Positions 32,764 to 41,025 of a stretch of 42,502 nucleotides of DNA are shown piece by piece. A program made the translations under genes and the position numbers. The stretch comes from Acidobacteriota bacterium (lineage in GTDB: Bacteria > Acidobacteriota > Terriglobia > Bryobacterales > Bryobacteraceae). Location: the NCBI GenBank assembly GCA_017307505.1, contig JAFKEE010000069.1, positions 1 to 42,502 on the forward strand. Direction: 5' to 3'. A model generated the notes under the pieces. It made no database searches. It saw only the letters and a list, made by a program, of their open reading frames with translations, and was not told the DNA's origin. Position 1 is the stretch's first letter; each line of letters begins with the position of its first letter.

Positions 32764-33654
32764 GTGAATACGCAGGCGATTCTGAAGTCGATCCGCTCCG
32801 TCAGAGTCCTGGCCGTGGGGGACCTGTGGCTGGACCGCTGGTCCCGGCACGATCCGTTCCTCTCTTCGCAGGCGCCGGAGACAGGGCTGGCATCGACGGT
32901 GCTGGTGGCGACGGAGAGTTCGGCCGGCGGCTGCGGGCTGGCGGCTGCCGCGGCGGCCTCATTGGGCGCCGAGGTGGCGGTGCTGGGCGTTGTGGGCGAT
33001 GACGGAGCCGGGCTGGAGCTGCGCCGCGCGCTGGAACAGGCCGGGGTCCACCAGCTTCCACTGATTGCCGGACCCGCACCGACCGCGGTGACCACGCGCC
33101 TGATCAATACGCGGAGTGGCGTCGAGGACGCGGGACGCATCGAGATCGTTCAGTTTCAGCAGCCGGAGCCGGTCATGGCGGAATTCCAGGCGGATTTGCG
33201 CCGGCTGGCTTCGACGGCGCAGTGTGTCATCGCGGTAGACGCCAAGCCGCCCATGCTGGGTGGTTTGATGGGCCCGGCCCGCCGTGCGGAGTTGGAATCA
33301 ATTGCCGGTGCAGGTGCGTTCGTGTGGTTTGATTCCGCAGCAGGCTTTGAGCAGCTGCGCGGCGCCTGGCGTCCCTCGCTGATCATCCGGCCGGACGGGC
33401 AGGGCGGGATCGGGATCGAGGACGGGGCGGTCCGGCAGAGTGTGCCTGAGACGAGCCCGCAGCATCCGCTGGATCCGCATGGCGCCCGCGAGACCTTCTC
33501 CACTGCCGCGGCGCTGGCGCTGGCCGCCGGAGCCGCCGCTGTCGAGGCCGTGCGTTTTGCGCTGCTGGCCGCGGCTGTGTGCATGATGAAGCCAGGCGCG
33601 CGGTGCGCCTCGCCCGAGGAGATTGTTCGAGCGGCACGGGAGCTGAGTGAATGA
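32764..33654 (+). CDS. PfkB-family protein related to heptose-phosphate kinase, with altered catalytic motif
   Basis: This 296-aa protein resembles the kinase half of HldE/RfaE. The opening LAVGDLWLDRW, the GG-rich SAGGCGLAAAAAASLGAEVAVLGVVGDD and the PTAVTTRLIN block fit that group. At the usual anion-hole and base motif (G-A-G-D-T-F) it has DPHGARETF at residues 237-245: the second Gly is Arg242 and the catalytic Asp is Glu243. That makes normal kinase activity doubtful. I chose GTG 32764, with GGGGAG just upstream; the longer open frame contains no convincing N-terminus. Its stop overlaps the ROK gene ATG by 4 nt. It may be a regulatory subunit, a sugar-phosphate binder or a kinase with changed chemistry. 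Confidence 0.8.
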   Translation: MNTQAILKSIRSVRVLAVGDLWLDRWSRHDPFLSSQAPETGLASTVLVATESSAGGCGLAAAAAASLGAEVAVLGVVGDDGAGLELRRALEQAGVHQLPLIAGPAPTAVTTRLINTRSGVEDAGRIEIVQFQQPEPVMAEFQADLRRLASTAQCVIAVDAKPPMLGGLMGPARRAELESIAGAGAFVWFDSAAGFEQLRGAWRPSLIIRPDGQGGIGIEDGAVRQSVPETSPQHPLDPHGARETFSTAAALALAAGAAAVEAVRFALLAAAVCMMKPGARCASPEEIVRAARELSE

Positions 33655-34514
33655 GTATTCTGGCAATCGACATCGGTGGAACGAAGTTCACGATGGCGCT
33701 GTTTGAAGGCGGCAGGATGGTGCAGCGGATCTCGCTGGCCACGGACCGCGAAGGCGGGAAGGACTGGATGCTGGGGCGCATCGGCTCGATTGGAGACGAG
33801 TGGCGCGGCGGCGGATCGTTCCAGGCCATCGGTGTGGGCTTCGGCGGACCGGTGAACTTTGAGACGCAGCAGGTGGTGCTGTCCACGCATGTCGGCGGGT
33901 GGCAGGATTTCGATCTGCCGGCCTGGCTCAGGGAGAGGTTTGGCGCGCCCGTGTGGATGGATAACGACGCCAACGTGGGCGCTCTCGGCGAGGGAGTGTA
34001 TGGCGCCGGCAAGGGGCTGCGGCCGCTGTTCTACATGACGCTCTCGACGGGCATCGGCGGCGGTATCCTCACGGGTGAGGATGTGTACCGGGGCGCCGAC
34101 TCCTATGCGGGCGAGATCGGGCACATGAATGTGCGGCCCGACGGGCCGGATTGCCTGTGCGGTTCGAACGGCTGCTTTGAACGCATGTGCTGCGGCCTGT
34201 GGATGGAACGCGATTACGGCCGGACGGCGAAAGAGCTGCTGGCTGACTCCGCGTTTGTCGAGAGGTACGTGGTGGACCTGGCTCGTGGCCTCAAGGCGGC
34301 CCTGATGCTGCTGAATCCGGCCGCGATCGTGATTGGCGGGGGCATCAGCAAGGCCGGCGACGCGCTCTTCGTGCCGCTGCGGGCGGAGCTCAACCGCCAG
34401 ATGACTGCCTGGTCAAAGGCGCGGCGCAATGTGGTTCCGGCCGCGCTGGGCGATGACAGTGTGTTGTGGGGTGCGCTGGAACTGGCGCGCCGGATGGAAA
34501 GGATCCACCCATGA
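33651..34514 (+). CDS. ROK-family sugar kinase
   Basis: This 287-aa protein has the ATP-binding DIGGTK at residues 7-12, the catalytic Asp106 in MDNDANVGALGE, and the ROK zinc site made by His158 (GHMNVRPDG) and Cys168, Cys170 and Cys175 (CxCGxxGC). All key residues are present, so it should be an active sugar kinase, for example on glucose, mannose or an N-acetyl sugar. The specificity is not readable. It overlaps the PfkB-like gene and the SIS gene by 4 nt each (ATGA), so the three are translationally coupled and probably serve one sugar-phosphate route. Confidence 0.93.
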   Translation: MSILAIDIGGTKFTMALFEGGRMVQRISLATDREGGKDWMLGRIGSIGDEWRGGGSFQAIGVGFGGPVNFETQQVVLSTHVGGWQDFDLPAWLRERFGAPVWMDNDANVGALGEGVYGAGKGLRPLFYMTLSTGIGGGILTGEDVYRGADSYAGEIGHMNVRPDGPDCLCGSNGCFERMCCGLWMERDYGRTAKELLADSAFVERYVVDLARGLKAALMLLNPAAIVIGGGISKAGDALFVPLRAELNRQMTAWSKARRNVVPAALGDDSVLWGALELARRMERIHP

Positions 34515-35080
34515 CGGATTTCAGCTCTGCCTACAAGGCCCAGTTGGTGCGGGCGCTGGACTCGATTCCGCTGGAGAAGGTGGAGGCGGCGATTGCGCTG
34601 CTGAAGCGCGCGCGGGACGAAGACCGGCAGGTGTTCGTCTGCGGCAATGGAGGCAGCGCCGCTACGGCGTCGCACTTCGTGTGCGACATGGTGAAGGGCT
34701 GCAGTTATGGCCGGCCCACGCGCTTTCGCATCCTGTGCCTGAACGATAATCTGCACACGATCACGGCGTATTCCAACGACGTGAGCTACGACTGTGTGTT
34801 TGTCGAGCAGTTGCGCAATTTTGCGCGGCCGGGCGATGTGCTGATCTGCATCAGCGGCAGCGGCAATTCCCCGAACGTCCTGCGCGCGGCCGAGTATGCC
34901 AATGAGGCCGGACTGACGACGATTGGCATGACGGGCCGGGATGGCGGCAAGCTGAGTGCGCTGTCGCAACTGGAGATTCATGTTGCCGAGCAGCACATGG
35001 GGCGCATTGAGGATGGCCACATGGTGTCGTGCCACATGATCGCCTACTACTTCATGGAACGCGAAGCCGCCGGCGTCTGA
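34511..35080 (+). CDS. GmhA-like SIS-domain phosphosugar isomerase
   Basis: This 189-aa SIS protein is related to sedoheptulose-7-phosphate isomerase (GmhA). It has the CGNGGSAATASHF phosphate-binding and His motif, SGSGNSPNVL in the second SIS loop, and GHMVSCHMI near the C-terminus with the family metal-site His. The position of GmhA Glu65 holds Asp (HFVCD). The start ATG 34511 overlaps the ROK stop by 4 nt. With a PfkB-like heptose-kinase relative two genes upstream, an ADP-heptose-type route is possible. The ROK partner makes other sugars equally possible. No GmhB or adenylyltransferase gene is seen. Confidence 0.88.
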   Translation: MTDFSSAYKAQLVRALDSIPLEKVEAAIALLKRARDEDRQVFVCGNGGSAATASHFVCDMVKGCSYGRPTRFRILCLNDNLHTITAYSNDVSYDCVFVEQLRNFARPGDVLICISGSGNSPNVLRAAEYANEAGLTTIGMTGRDGGKLSALSQLEIHVAEQHMGRIEDGHMVSCHMIAYYFMEREAAGV

Positions 35081-35084
35081 CCCC

Positions 35085-35124
35085 CAAAAAAGAAAACCGG
35101 CTACCCGAAGAAGGGGGTAACCGG
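35085..35124 (-). terminator. Intrinsic terminator for the minus-strand unit, possibly bidirectional
   Basis: CCGGCTACCC (35097-35106) and GGGTAACCGG (35115-35124) form a 10-bp stem with one mismatch. On the minus strand it is followed by TTTTCTTTTTT (35086-35096), a good T-run for terminating the ABC/GT-C unit. It also lies 16 nt past the SIS stop on the plus strand. A second small hairpin GAGAAA-ATC-TTTCTC is at 35141-35155. The bases 35156-35257 show nothing else. Confidence 0.65.
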
Positions 35125-35257
35125 CAGAAGTTTGGAGGAGGAGAAAATCTTTCTCTGAACTAAGTTTGCCGTTTGGGGGCGGTTGGGTCGATCCAACTAC
35201 CGGGCCATTTTCCGATAGGACCGTACTGTACCTGGCGGGGTACTCGCGGGCCGGGAC

Positions 35258-36586
35258 TCACGTACGGCCCGGGAGCCCGCGCAGGAAGGGCGGGTCCGAC
35301 CAATCCCAGACACGTTCCGTGTGGTAGTCGATGTCGTTCGGGATCGTGTTCCAGCGGGCCGGGCCAGGGTTGCAGGCGGACCAGCCGTTGATCAGGACGC
35401 CCAGCGCGATGGCCACGGCGATGGCGGTTCGCGCCGCCAGGGAGCGGGCCTTCCAGGAATCCAGCAGCGGGATGAGCAAAACCACGAAGACAGGCAGGAT
35501 GTCTGAGAACAGGCGGGGCCCGTTGCAGAATCCGCCCCACCAGATGGGCACCGAGGAGATGAGCAGGTAGTGGAGCACGGCAATGGCCGCCAGCACCGCG
35601 GCCAGTGTCCGCCGGGCCGGGATGCGCCACCACAGCAAGAAGCCGGGCATCGCGCCCAGCAGGATTGGAGCGTAGACGAACAGCCCGCGGGCCGGGCTGA
35701 CCAGATGCCCCACCAGCGCTTTGGCCCAGCTGGCGTGGACACCCAGGCTGCCTTGCGGTGCGCCGGCGGGGCGCGCGTACGGTTCCAGCAGGGCTCCGAA
35801 GATGCTGAAGTTGCGCACGGCGAAGAGGGCGGCGATGGGCAGCGCTCCGGCGATCAGGAGGATCAGCGGTTTCCGCCCGGTGCGCAGGGCCCAGACCGCG
35901 AAGACGGCGGCAGGTATCGCATTGGTGGGCCGGGTGAAGAAGGCGAAGCTCAGGATGGCGCCGGCGAGGGTCCACTGGGCAGGCCGGCGTGCTGCGTGAA
36001 TGCCGGCCAGGAGGGCGGCCGACAGCAGCAGCATATCCGCTGCCTGCATGCCCAGGGCGCGGCTTCCGGTCGACCAGGCGGGTGAGGCGAAAGCGAAGAT
36101 CAGGGCCACGGCAACCGCCGTGCCGACGCCGGTGAACTCGAGGGCGATGCAGTACAGCAAGACCGCCGCGAGGGCGATCCAGAGGCTGGCGATGAGGAGT
36201 TCCACGAGGAGGGAGGAATCCTCCAGATTGCCTCGCAACAGCGCGGCCAGGGCGGGGGAGTGGATGCGCGCGGCCAGGGGTTCCAGCGCGAAATGGAAGG
36301 CGCCGAGAGCTGCCTGCAGGCCGGCCACGGCCGGAGCGGCCAGCAGGGCGGTGCCTGCGGGATAGATGGTGCGGTAGTGGCCATCGGGGCGGGTGATGGC
36401 GTAGTAGCCGCTGGCCTGCAGGCGCGGCTGGTACTCATCCAGGTCGAGGTCGCCGCGCTGGAGGAAGCTGAGAGCCTGGAAGACGGTCCAGCGGGAATCG
36501 CCGGAGGTGACCACCGGGCTGGCGGAATGCAGGACAAACACGGCCAGCCCCAGGAGGACGCCTGCTTGCCCCTTGAGCCGCCGCAT
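35258..36586 (-). CDS. Polytopic membrane protein, GT-C glycosyltransferase-like
   Basis: This 442-aa protein has about ten or more transmembrane segments. An N-terminal stretch after the first span contains SGDSRWTVFQALSFLQRGDLDLDEY, typical of the first loop of GT-C-type (PMT/ArnT-like) enzymes, where acidic residues bind a metal or substrate. The central part has FFTRPTNAIPAA and the C-terminus has NDIDYHTERVWDWSDPPF. A lipid-linked sugar transferase role is likely by architecture but unproven. It lies 17 nt after the ATPase gene and probably shares its transcript. A minus-strand ORF in another frame (35160-35975) is a shadow. Confidence 0.72.
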   Translation of the reverse strand: MRRLKGQAGVLLGLAVFVLHSASPVVTSGDSRWTVFQALSFLQRGDLDLDEYQPRLQASGYYAITRPDGHYRTIYPAGTALLAAPAVAGLQAALGAFHFALEPLAARIHSPALAALLRGNLEDSSLLVELLIASLWIALAAVLLYCIALEFTGVGTAVAVALIFAFASPAWSTGSRALGMQAADMLLLSAALLAGIHAARRPAQWTLAGAILSFAFFTRPTNAIPAAVFAVWALRTGRKPLILLIAGALPIAALFAVRNFSIFGALLEPYARPAGAPQGSLGVHASWAKALVGHLVSPARGLFVYAPILLGAMPGFLLWWRIPARRTLAAVLAAIAVLHYLLISSVPIWWGGFCNGPRLFSDILPVFVVLLIPLLDSWKARSLAARTAIAVAIALGVLINGWSACNPGPARWNTIPNDIDYHTERVWDWSDPPFLRGLPGRT

Positions 36587-36603
36587 GGCGCGATTCCTGG
36601 TTC

Positions 36604-37284
36604 CTAATTCTCGCCGACGATGCGCCCGTCGCGCATGATCACGGTGCGATGACCGTAGGCAGCGGCTTCAGGGTTGTGCGTGATCATGAGGATGGTCTGG
36701 CCCAGGCGATTGTTGAGGTCGCGCAGGACGTCGAGGACTTTGACGGAGTTCTCGGTATCGAGATTGCCGGTGGGTTCATCGGCCAGCAGAATGGCGGGAT
36801 GGTTCACCAGCGCGCGGGCAATGGCCACGCGCTGCTGTTCGCCACCGGACAGGGCGCGCGGCTTGTGATGCAGGCGGTGGTGAATGCCCAGGGTTTTTAG
36901 CAGGTCGACGAAGCCGGTATCCAGGGGGCCGGAGTTGCCGCCGAAGTGGCGCGCCATTTCGATATTGCCCATGGCGGTGAGAGTGGGCAGCAGGTTGTAG
37001 CGCTGGAAGACGAAGCCGACTTTGGTGCGGCGCAGACGCGTGCGTTCGCGATCTGAGATGGAGGAAAGGTCTTCGCCGCCAATGATGACGGTGCCGGAGC
37101 TGGGCGAAGCCAATCCGCCGAGGATATGGAAGAGGGTCGATTTGCCGGAGCCGGACGGTCCGACGACGCTGACGAATTCTCCTGGCTGGATGTCGAGCGA
37201 GACGCCGCGCAGGGCGGGCACTTCGATTTCGCCGACGCGGTAGGTTTTTTTCAGATCTTTGACGCGGATGATCGGTTCTGCCAT
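36604..37284 (-). CDS. ABC transporter ATPase, LolD/MacB type
   Basis: This 226-aa protein has Walker A GPSGSGKST (42-50), a Q-loop FVFQRYNLLP near 91-100, the signature LSGGEQQ (145-151), Walker B ILLADE (165-170) and an H-loop His in MITHNPEAA. The sequence around these motifs is typical of the LolD/MacB group, which works with FtsX-type permeases. The permease lies 9 nt upstream on the same strand, so the pair forms a transporter. Possible roles include lipoprotein release or peptide or drug export. Confidence 0.95.
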   Translation of the reverse strand: MAEPIIRVKDLKKTYRVGEIEVPALRGVSLDIQPGEFVSVVGPSGSGKSTLFHILGGLASPSSGTVIIGGEDLSSISDRERTRLRRTKVGFVFQRYNLLPTLTAMGNIEMARHFGGNSGPLDTGFVDLLKTLGIHHRLHHKPRALSGGEQQRVAIARALVNHPAILLADEPTGNLDTENSVKVLDVLRDLNNRLGQTILMITHNPEAAAYGHRTVIMRDGRIVGEN

Positions 37285-37293
37285 GGGGTCTTC

Positions 37294-38394
37294 TTATTCG
37301 TGCGAGAGGGCCTCAATGGCATCCTGCGTGGCGGCGCGCATGCCGGGGTAGACGGCGCCGAGGAGTCCGGCGGTGAGGGAGATGCCCAGCGCGGTGGGCC
37401 ACCAGTCCGGTGCGAGTTCCGATTGCATATTGGCGCGGATGAAGTGATTGATGGCCCAGTTGGCGGCCATGGAGAGGAGAATTCCGCAGATCCAGCCGAC
37501 GACGGCAAGCACCAGGGTCTCACGCACCAGAATGCCCATCACGTCTCCGGGCGACGCGCCCAGCGCCTTGAGGATGCCGATCTCGCGCGTTCGTTCCAGC
37601 ACGGTAGTGTACATCGTGAGGCCGACCACCAGGAAGCCGACGACCACCGAGAGTCCGGTGATCACGTAGATGAAGCCTTTCAACGCGGGTACGTTGTTGA
37701 CGGAGAACAGGCTGACGAACTCCTCGATGGAGTAGATTCCGTAGCCCTCGAGTTCGGGCACCGCCTTCAGCGCCGCAATGACGGCCTGGACGTTCTCCTT
37801 GGTGTCGACCTTCAGGAACGCCTGGCTGATCTTGTCGTCGCTGTTGGTGACCGACTGGAGCTGCTTGAGGGAGACGAGCTGCCGGGCCAGTTTGCCGGCC
37901 GGCACGATGCCGCAGATGCGCCAGTTGATGTTGAGCGCGTTGACGGTGTCGCCGACTTTCTTCTTGGACTGCTCGGCATACCAGTCGTCGACGATCATGT
38001 CGTTCTTCTCTTTGAACGGACCGCCTTCGAGGTACTTCATGCCACCGCTGAGGGCGGCGAACTCGTCGAGGTTGATGCCGGTGATGGTGCTGAGCCCGGC
38101 GTAGGCCTGGACGTTGATGCCGGCCACCTTGGTGACGTGGGGCCGGGCAGCGAAGTACTTCAGAAACTTCTCCGGCATGCTGGCGCCGCTCAGGCTGATG
38201 GCCGAAGCACCCGGGGGTTTGATCATGATGTCGGCGCCGACACCCTTGGCCCGGTTGATGGAGTCCTGCAACATGCCGTGACTCAGACCCACCACGGCCA
38301 GGATCATAGAGACCTGAAATCCGATGGAGAGGCAACTGAGGGCAGTGCGGAGCTTACGATGCTTCAGATTCTCGAATACAAGGCGGTTGATCAA
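37294..38394 (-). CDS. FtsX-type ABC transporter permease
   Basis: This 366-aa protein has an N-terminal span (LSIGFQVSMILAVVGLSHGM), a large periplasmic domain, and three C-terminal spans with the FtsX-like ERTREIGILKALGASPGDVMGI. It pairs with the ATPase directly downstream. The start is TTG at 38394, with GAAGGA a little far upstream. It is probably transcribed from a promoter in the 86-nt gap after cobT. Confidence 0.9.
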   Translation of the reverse strand: MINRLVFENLKHRKLRTALSCLSIGFQVSMILAVVGLSHGMLQDSINRAKGVGADIMIKPPGASAISLSGASMPEKFLKYFAARPHVTKVAGINVQAYAGLSTITGINLDEFAALSGGMKYLEGGPFKEKNDMIVDDWYAEQSKKKVGDTVNALNINWRICGIVPAGKLARQLVSLKQLQSVTNSDDKISQAFLKVDTKENVQAVIAALKAVPELEGYGIYSIEEFVSLFSVNNVPALKGFIYVITGLSVVVGFLVVGLTMYTTVLERTREIGILKALGASPGDVMGILVRETLVLAVVGWICGILLSMAANWAINHFIRANMQSELAPDWWPTALGISLTAGLLGAVYPGMRAATQDAIEALSHE

Positions 38395-38423
38395 AGCGAG
38401 GTAGATCCTTCACACAAGTTCCT

Positions 38424-38429
38424 ATTGTA
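38424..38429 (-). promoter_or_regulatory. Possible -10 box for the ABC permease-ATPase-GT-C unit
   Basis: TACAAT on the minus strand lies about 30 nt before the TTG start at 38394, in the gap after cobT. No consensus -35 is seen at normal spacing. Confidence 0.3.
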
Positions 38430-38480
38430 CCCTCTCAAACCTGTTGATACCGTACCCAGATTCGAGGTTCCGGCGGGGGC

Positions 38481-39518
38481 TCACTCTACTTCCGGAGTCG
38501 AGATTTCCTGGTACAGGCGGACCGAAGTTTCCAGCAGCTGAATGGCCAGGGCGGCGCTGAAGCCGGCGCCCTCGCGCAGGTGGAGTTCGAGGACGGGTTC
38601 GACTGCGAGAAAGCTGAGCAGAATGGCGTGCGCCCGGTCCGGCGAAAGATGGGAGAACATGACGGCGTCCAGGCAATCGGGGGCCAGGCCGCGGGCGCAC
38701 ATGGCGGCCGCGCCGGCCACGAAACCGTCGACCACCACGGGCAGACGCCGGGCGGCAGCGCCCAGGATGAAGCCCGTCATGGCGGCGATCTCAAAGCCGC
38801 CCAGGCAGCGCAGGGCGCCGTGGGGCGAAACGGTCTCCGCCTGGTTCCGGGTGACGGCGGTCCGGACCGCCTGCACCTTCCGGTTCAGGGTCGCGTCGTC
38901 CAGGCCTTCGGCGCGTCCGGTGGTCTCCGAAGCGTCGCGGCCGGTCATGGCGCTGAGCATGGCGGAGGCGGCAGCCGAGGCGCCGACCCCGATCTGGCCC
39001 AAACCCACCACGTCGAAGCGTCCGGCGGCGTCCTCCGCCAGTTGGACACCCGTTTCCAGGGCCGAGTTCACCTGGGCCTCGGTCATGGCGGGTCCGCGGC
39101 AGATGTCGGACGTGCCGGCTGCGATGCGATAGTTCAGCACGCCGGGTTCCCCACCGCGCAGGCTGCCCATATCGACCAGCACGGGTTCGATGCGCGCCTC
39201 CCGGCAGATCACCTGGGCGGCTGAGCCGCCTCGCAGGAACTGGCGCGAGAGAGCCGCCGTCGCATCCTGCGCATCCGCGCTGACCCCTTCCTGAACAATG
39301 CCGTGATCGGCGGTGAAGACGTAGAGGCCCTTGCGCTGGATCTGGGGCGTGCTGGTGCCGTGGATCAGCCCGTAGTGGACCACCAGAGCTTCCAATTGCC
39401 CCAGCCCGCCGGAGTTCCTGGTGAGCGCCGCCCAGCGATTCGTGATCGCCGAAGCCACTGTCTGATCCAGGAGAGGCCGGATCCGGTCCATGCACTGCCG
39501 GGTATTTGTAGGAATCAT
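38481..39518 (-). CDS. cobT: Nicotinate-nucleotide-dimethylbenzimidazole phosphoribosyltransferase (CobT)
   Basis: This 345-aa enzyme makes the alpha-ribazole phosphate used in the lower ligand of cobalamin. Conserved blocks include YVFTADHGIVQEGVSA, GGSAAQVICR, VGLGQIGVGASAAASAM and the catalytic Glu315 in LREGAG near the C-terminus, matching the active-site Glu317 of Salmonella CobT. The ATG overlaps the cobU stop by 4 nt. Only cobU and cobT of the nucleotide-loop assembly are seen here; cobS and a phosphatase are not in the window. Confidence 0.94.
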   Translation of the reverse strand: MIPTNTRQCMDRIRPLLDQTVASAITNRWAALTRNSGGLGQLEALVVHYGLIHGTSTPQIQRKGLYVFTADHGIVQEGVSADAQDATAALSRQFLRGGSAAQVICREARIEPVLVDMGSLRGGEPGVLNYRIAAGTSDICRGPAMTEAQVNSALETGVQLAEDAAGRFDVVGLGQIGVGASAAASAMLSAMTGRDASETTGRAEGLDDATLNRKVQAVRTAVTRNQAETVSPHGALRCLGGFEIAAMTGFILGAAARRLPVVVDGFVAGAAAMCARGLAPDCLDAVMFSHLSPDRAHAILLSFLAVEPVLELHLREGAGFSAALAIQLLETSVRLYQEISTPEVE

Positions 39519-40030
39519 CGAATTCGTTTGGGAACGCCGAATACCATCCAGTAGAGCCGCGAAGCGGACTCCGCCGCCATGCGGTTGATCAGGCCCGCCA
39601 GGCGGCGGAAGTGCCGGGAGGGTTCTTCGTCCATCGGGAAGCCGAAGTCGACGTCGCTGGTGACTACGATCAATTCGGCCTGACAGTTTTTGGCGAGCTC
39701 AATCAGCCGGCTGGCTTCCTGCTCCACCTGTTCATCGGTGCGGCCGGCCATGACGAGGTTGGAGACCCACAGGGTGAGGTCGTCGATCACAACGGCGTCG
39801 AAGACGGAGGCGCGGTCCTGAATGAGGCGGCTGATTTCGATGGGTTCCTCCACCGTGATGAACTCGGCTCCGCGCTCACTGCGCGCGCGCTCCACCTTTT
39901 GCGCGGTCTCCTCGTCGTCGGGCTGCAACGTGGCGATGAATCCCAACTTCGGGCCATGCGCGCTCGCCAGCGCCAATGCGTAGCGGCTCTTGCCGGAGCG
40001 GCGCCCCCCGCCCACGACTGCTAAAGCCAT
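39515..40030 (-). CDS. cobU: CobU-family adenosylcobinamide kinase/guanylyltransferase lacking the guanylylated His
   Basis: This 171-aa P-loop protein has GGGRRSGKS at residues 7-15 and ends with the family tail SRLYWMVFGVPKRIR. CobU phosphorylates adenosylcobinamide and then transfers GMP to it through a guanylylated histidine. Aligned without gaps from the IAT motif (residues 32-34) to the T of FITVEEP, the two histidines of Salmonella CobU (His46-His47) correspond to Arg48-Ala49 here, so the guanylyltransferase step is doubtful while the kinase P-loop is intact. The ATG at 40030 has AAGGAGGAG 6 nt upstream. The gene overlaps the permease by 10 nt and cobT by 4 nt. Confidence 0.88.
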   Translation of the reverse strand: MALAVVGGGRRSGKSRYALALASAHGPKLGFIATLQPDDEETAQKVERARSERGAEFITVEEPIEISRLIQDRASVFDAVVIDDLTLWVSNLVMAGRTDEQVEQEASRLIELAKNCQAELIVVTSDVDFGFPMDEEPSRHFRRLAGLINRMAAESASRLYWMVFGVPKRIR

Positions 40031-41025
40031 AAACTCCTCCTTCGACTGCGCAGAAGCGCGATGAAGAACGGCCCTCCTATCAGTGCCGTCACCACGCTCA
40101 CCGGAATCTCCACCACCAGCAGGGTACGCGCCACTGTATCGCAGACCGTCAGCAACGCGGCTCCCAACAGGAATGATACAGGCATCAGCAGCCTGTGGTC
40201 GCCGCCAAGTTTCAAGCGGACGGCATGCGGCACCACCAGGCCGATGAAACCGATGGGGCCTGTGACGGCGGTGACTACCGCTGTCAGCAGCGAGCCGGCG
40301 ATGTAGCCGGCCAGCAGCAGCTTCTGGGGCGAGGCGCCGTGCGTGGCCGCCCACTCTTCGCCCACCGACATCAGGTTCCATTGCCGCGCCAGCAGGCACA
40401 AGCCCAGGCAAACCGGCAGAATGATGCCGGCCATCCACCACAGCGTACCGGCGTCCACGGGATCTATGTTGCCCATCAGCCAGTGCACGATGGCGAAGCT
40501 CTGGCCGACGCTGGCCAGATTGTGCAGCAGCATGATCAGCGACATGACCACGCTATTGATGGTGACACCCGCCAGCAGAAGCGTAAACGACGACATGCGG
40601 CGGCCTTCGGCGGCCACGGCGACCACCAGCAGCAGGACTCCGGCGGCGCCCAGCAGGGCCGCGACCCAGACGGCGGGCAGGCCGCCCAGTTGATTCATCC
40701 CGAGGCAGATCGCGATGACGGCGCCCAGCGAGGCTCCGCTGGAGACACCCAGCGTGTAGGGGGTGGCCAGGGCGTCGCGCAGCAGCGCCTGAAAGAGGAC
40801 CCCGGCGGTGGCCAGGGCTCCGCCGACCAGCAGGGCCAGGATGGTGCGGGGCAGGCGGACGCCGAAGAACATCTGGGCGTCGGGCGACTCGCCACGGAAG
40901 GCGCGGCTCAGTTCGATCTTGGCCGGGCCGATGAGGGGCGTAATCAGACCCACCAGGATGGTGACGGCCAGAGCGAGCAGGATGATCCGGGCTGCGCGTG
41001 CCGGGGTGACCGGTTCAATCCCCAT
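40021..41025 (-). CDS. btuC: FecCD/BtuC-family ABC transporter permease
   Basis: This 334-aa protein has about nine to ten transmembrane segments. It has the family motifs RLPRTILALLVGGALATAGVLFQALLRDALATPYTLGVSSGASLGA and, near the C-terminus, GPIGFIGLVVPHAVRLKLGGDHR. It imports a metal chelate or corrinoid. BtuC is inferred from the downstream cobU-cobT; iron-siderophore uptake is the alternative. The ATG at 41025 is chosen because the hydrophobic N-terminus starts there; an upstream-open frame overlaps the ATPase. Its stop overlaps cobU by 10 nt. Confidence 0.88.
   Translation of the reverse strand: MGIEPVTPARAARIILLALAVTILVGLITPLIGPAKIELSRAFRGESPDAQMFFGVRLPRTILALLVGGALATAGVLFQALLRDALATPYTLGVSSGASLGAVIAICLGMNQLGGLPAVWVAALLGAAGVLLLVVAVAAEGRRMSSFTLLLAGVTINSVVMSLIMLLHNLASVGQSFAIVHWLMGNIDPVDAGTLWWMAGIILPVCLGLCLLARQWNLMSVGEEWAATHGASPQKLLLAGYIAGSLLTAVVTAVTGPIGFIGLVVPHAVRLKLGGDHRLLMPVSFLLGAALLTVCDTVARTLLVVEIPVSVVTALIGGPFFIALLRSRRRSLWL

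Noticed and set aside
35160-35975. 271-aa minus-strand ORF at the end of the GT-C gene
   Set aside because: It is Arg/Pro/His-rich with no membrane segments and overlaps the well-supported 442-aa membrane protein in another frame.
37126-38541. 471-aa plus-strand ORF across the ABC ATPase and permease
   Set aside because: Both ABC proteins are unmistakable on the minus strand, and the plus ORF is a composition shadow.
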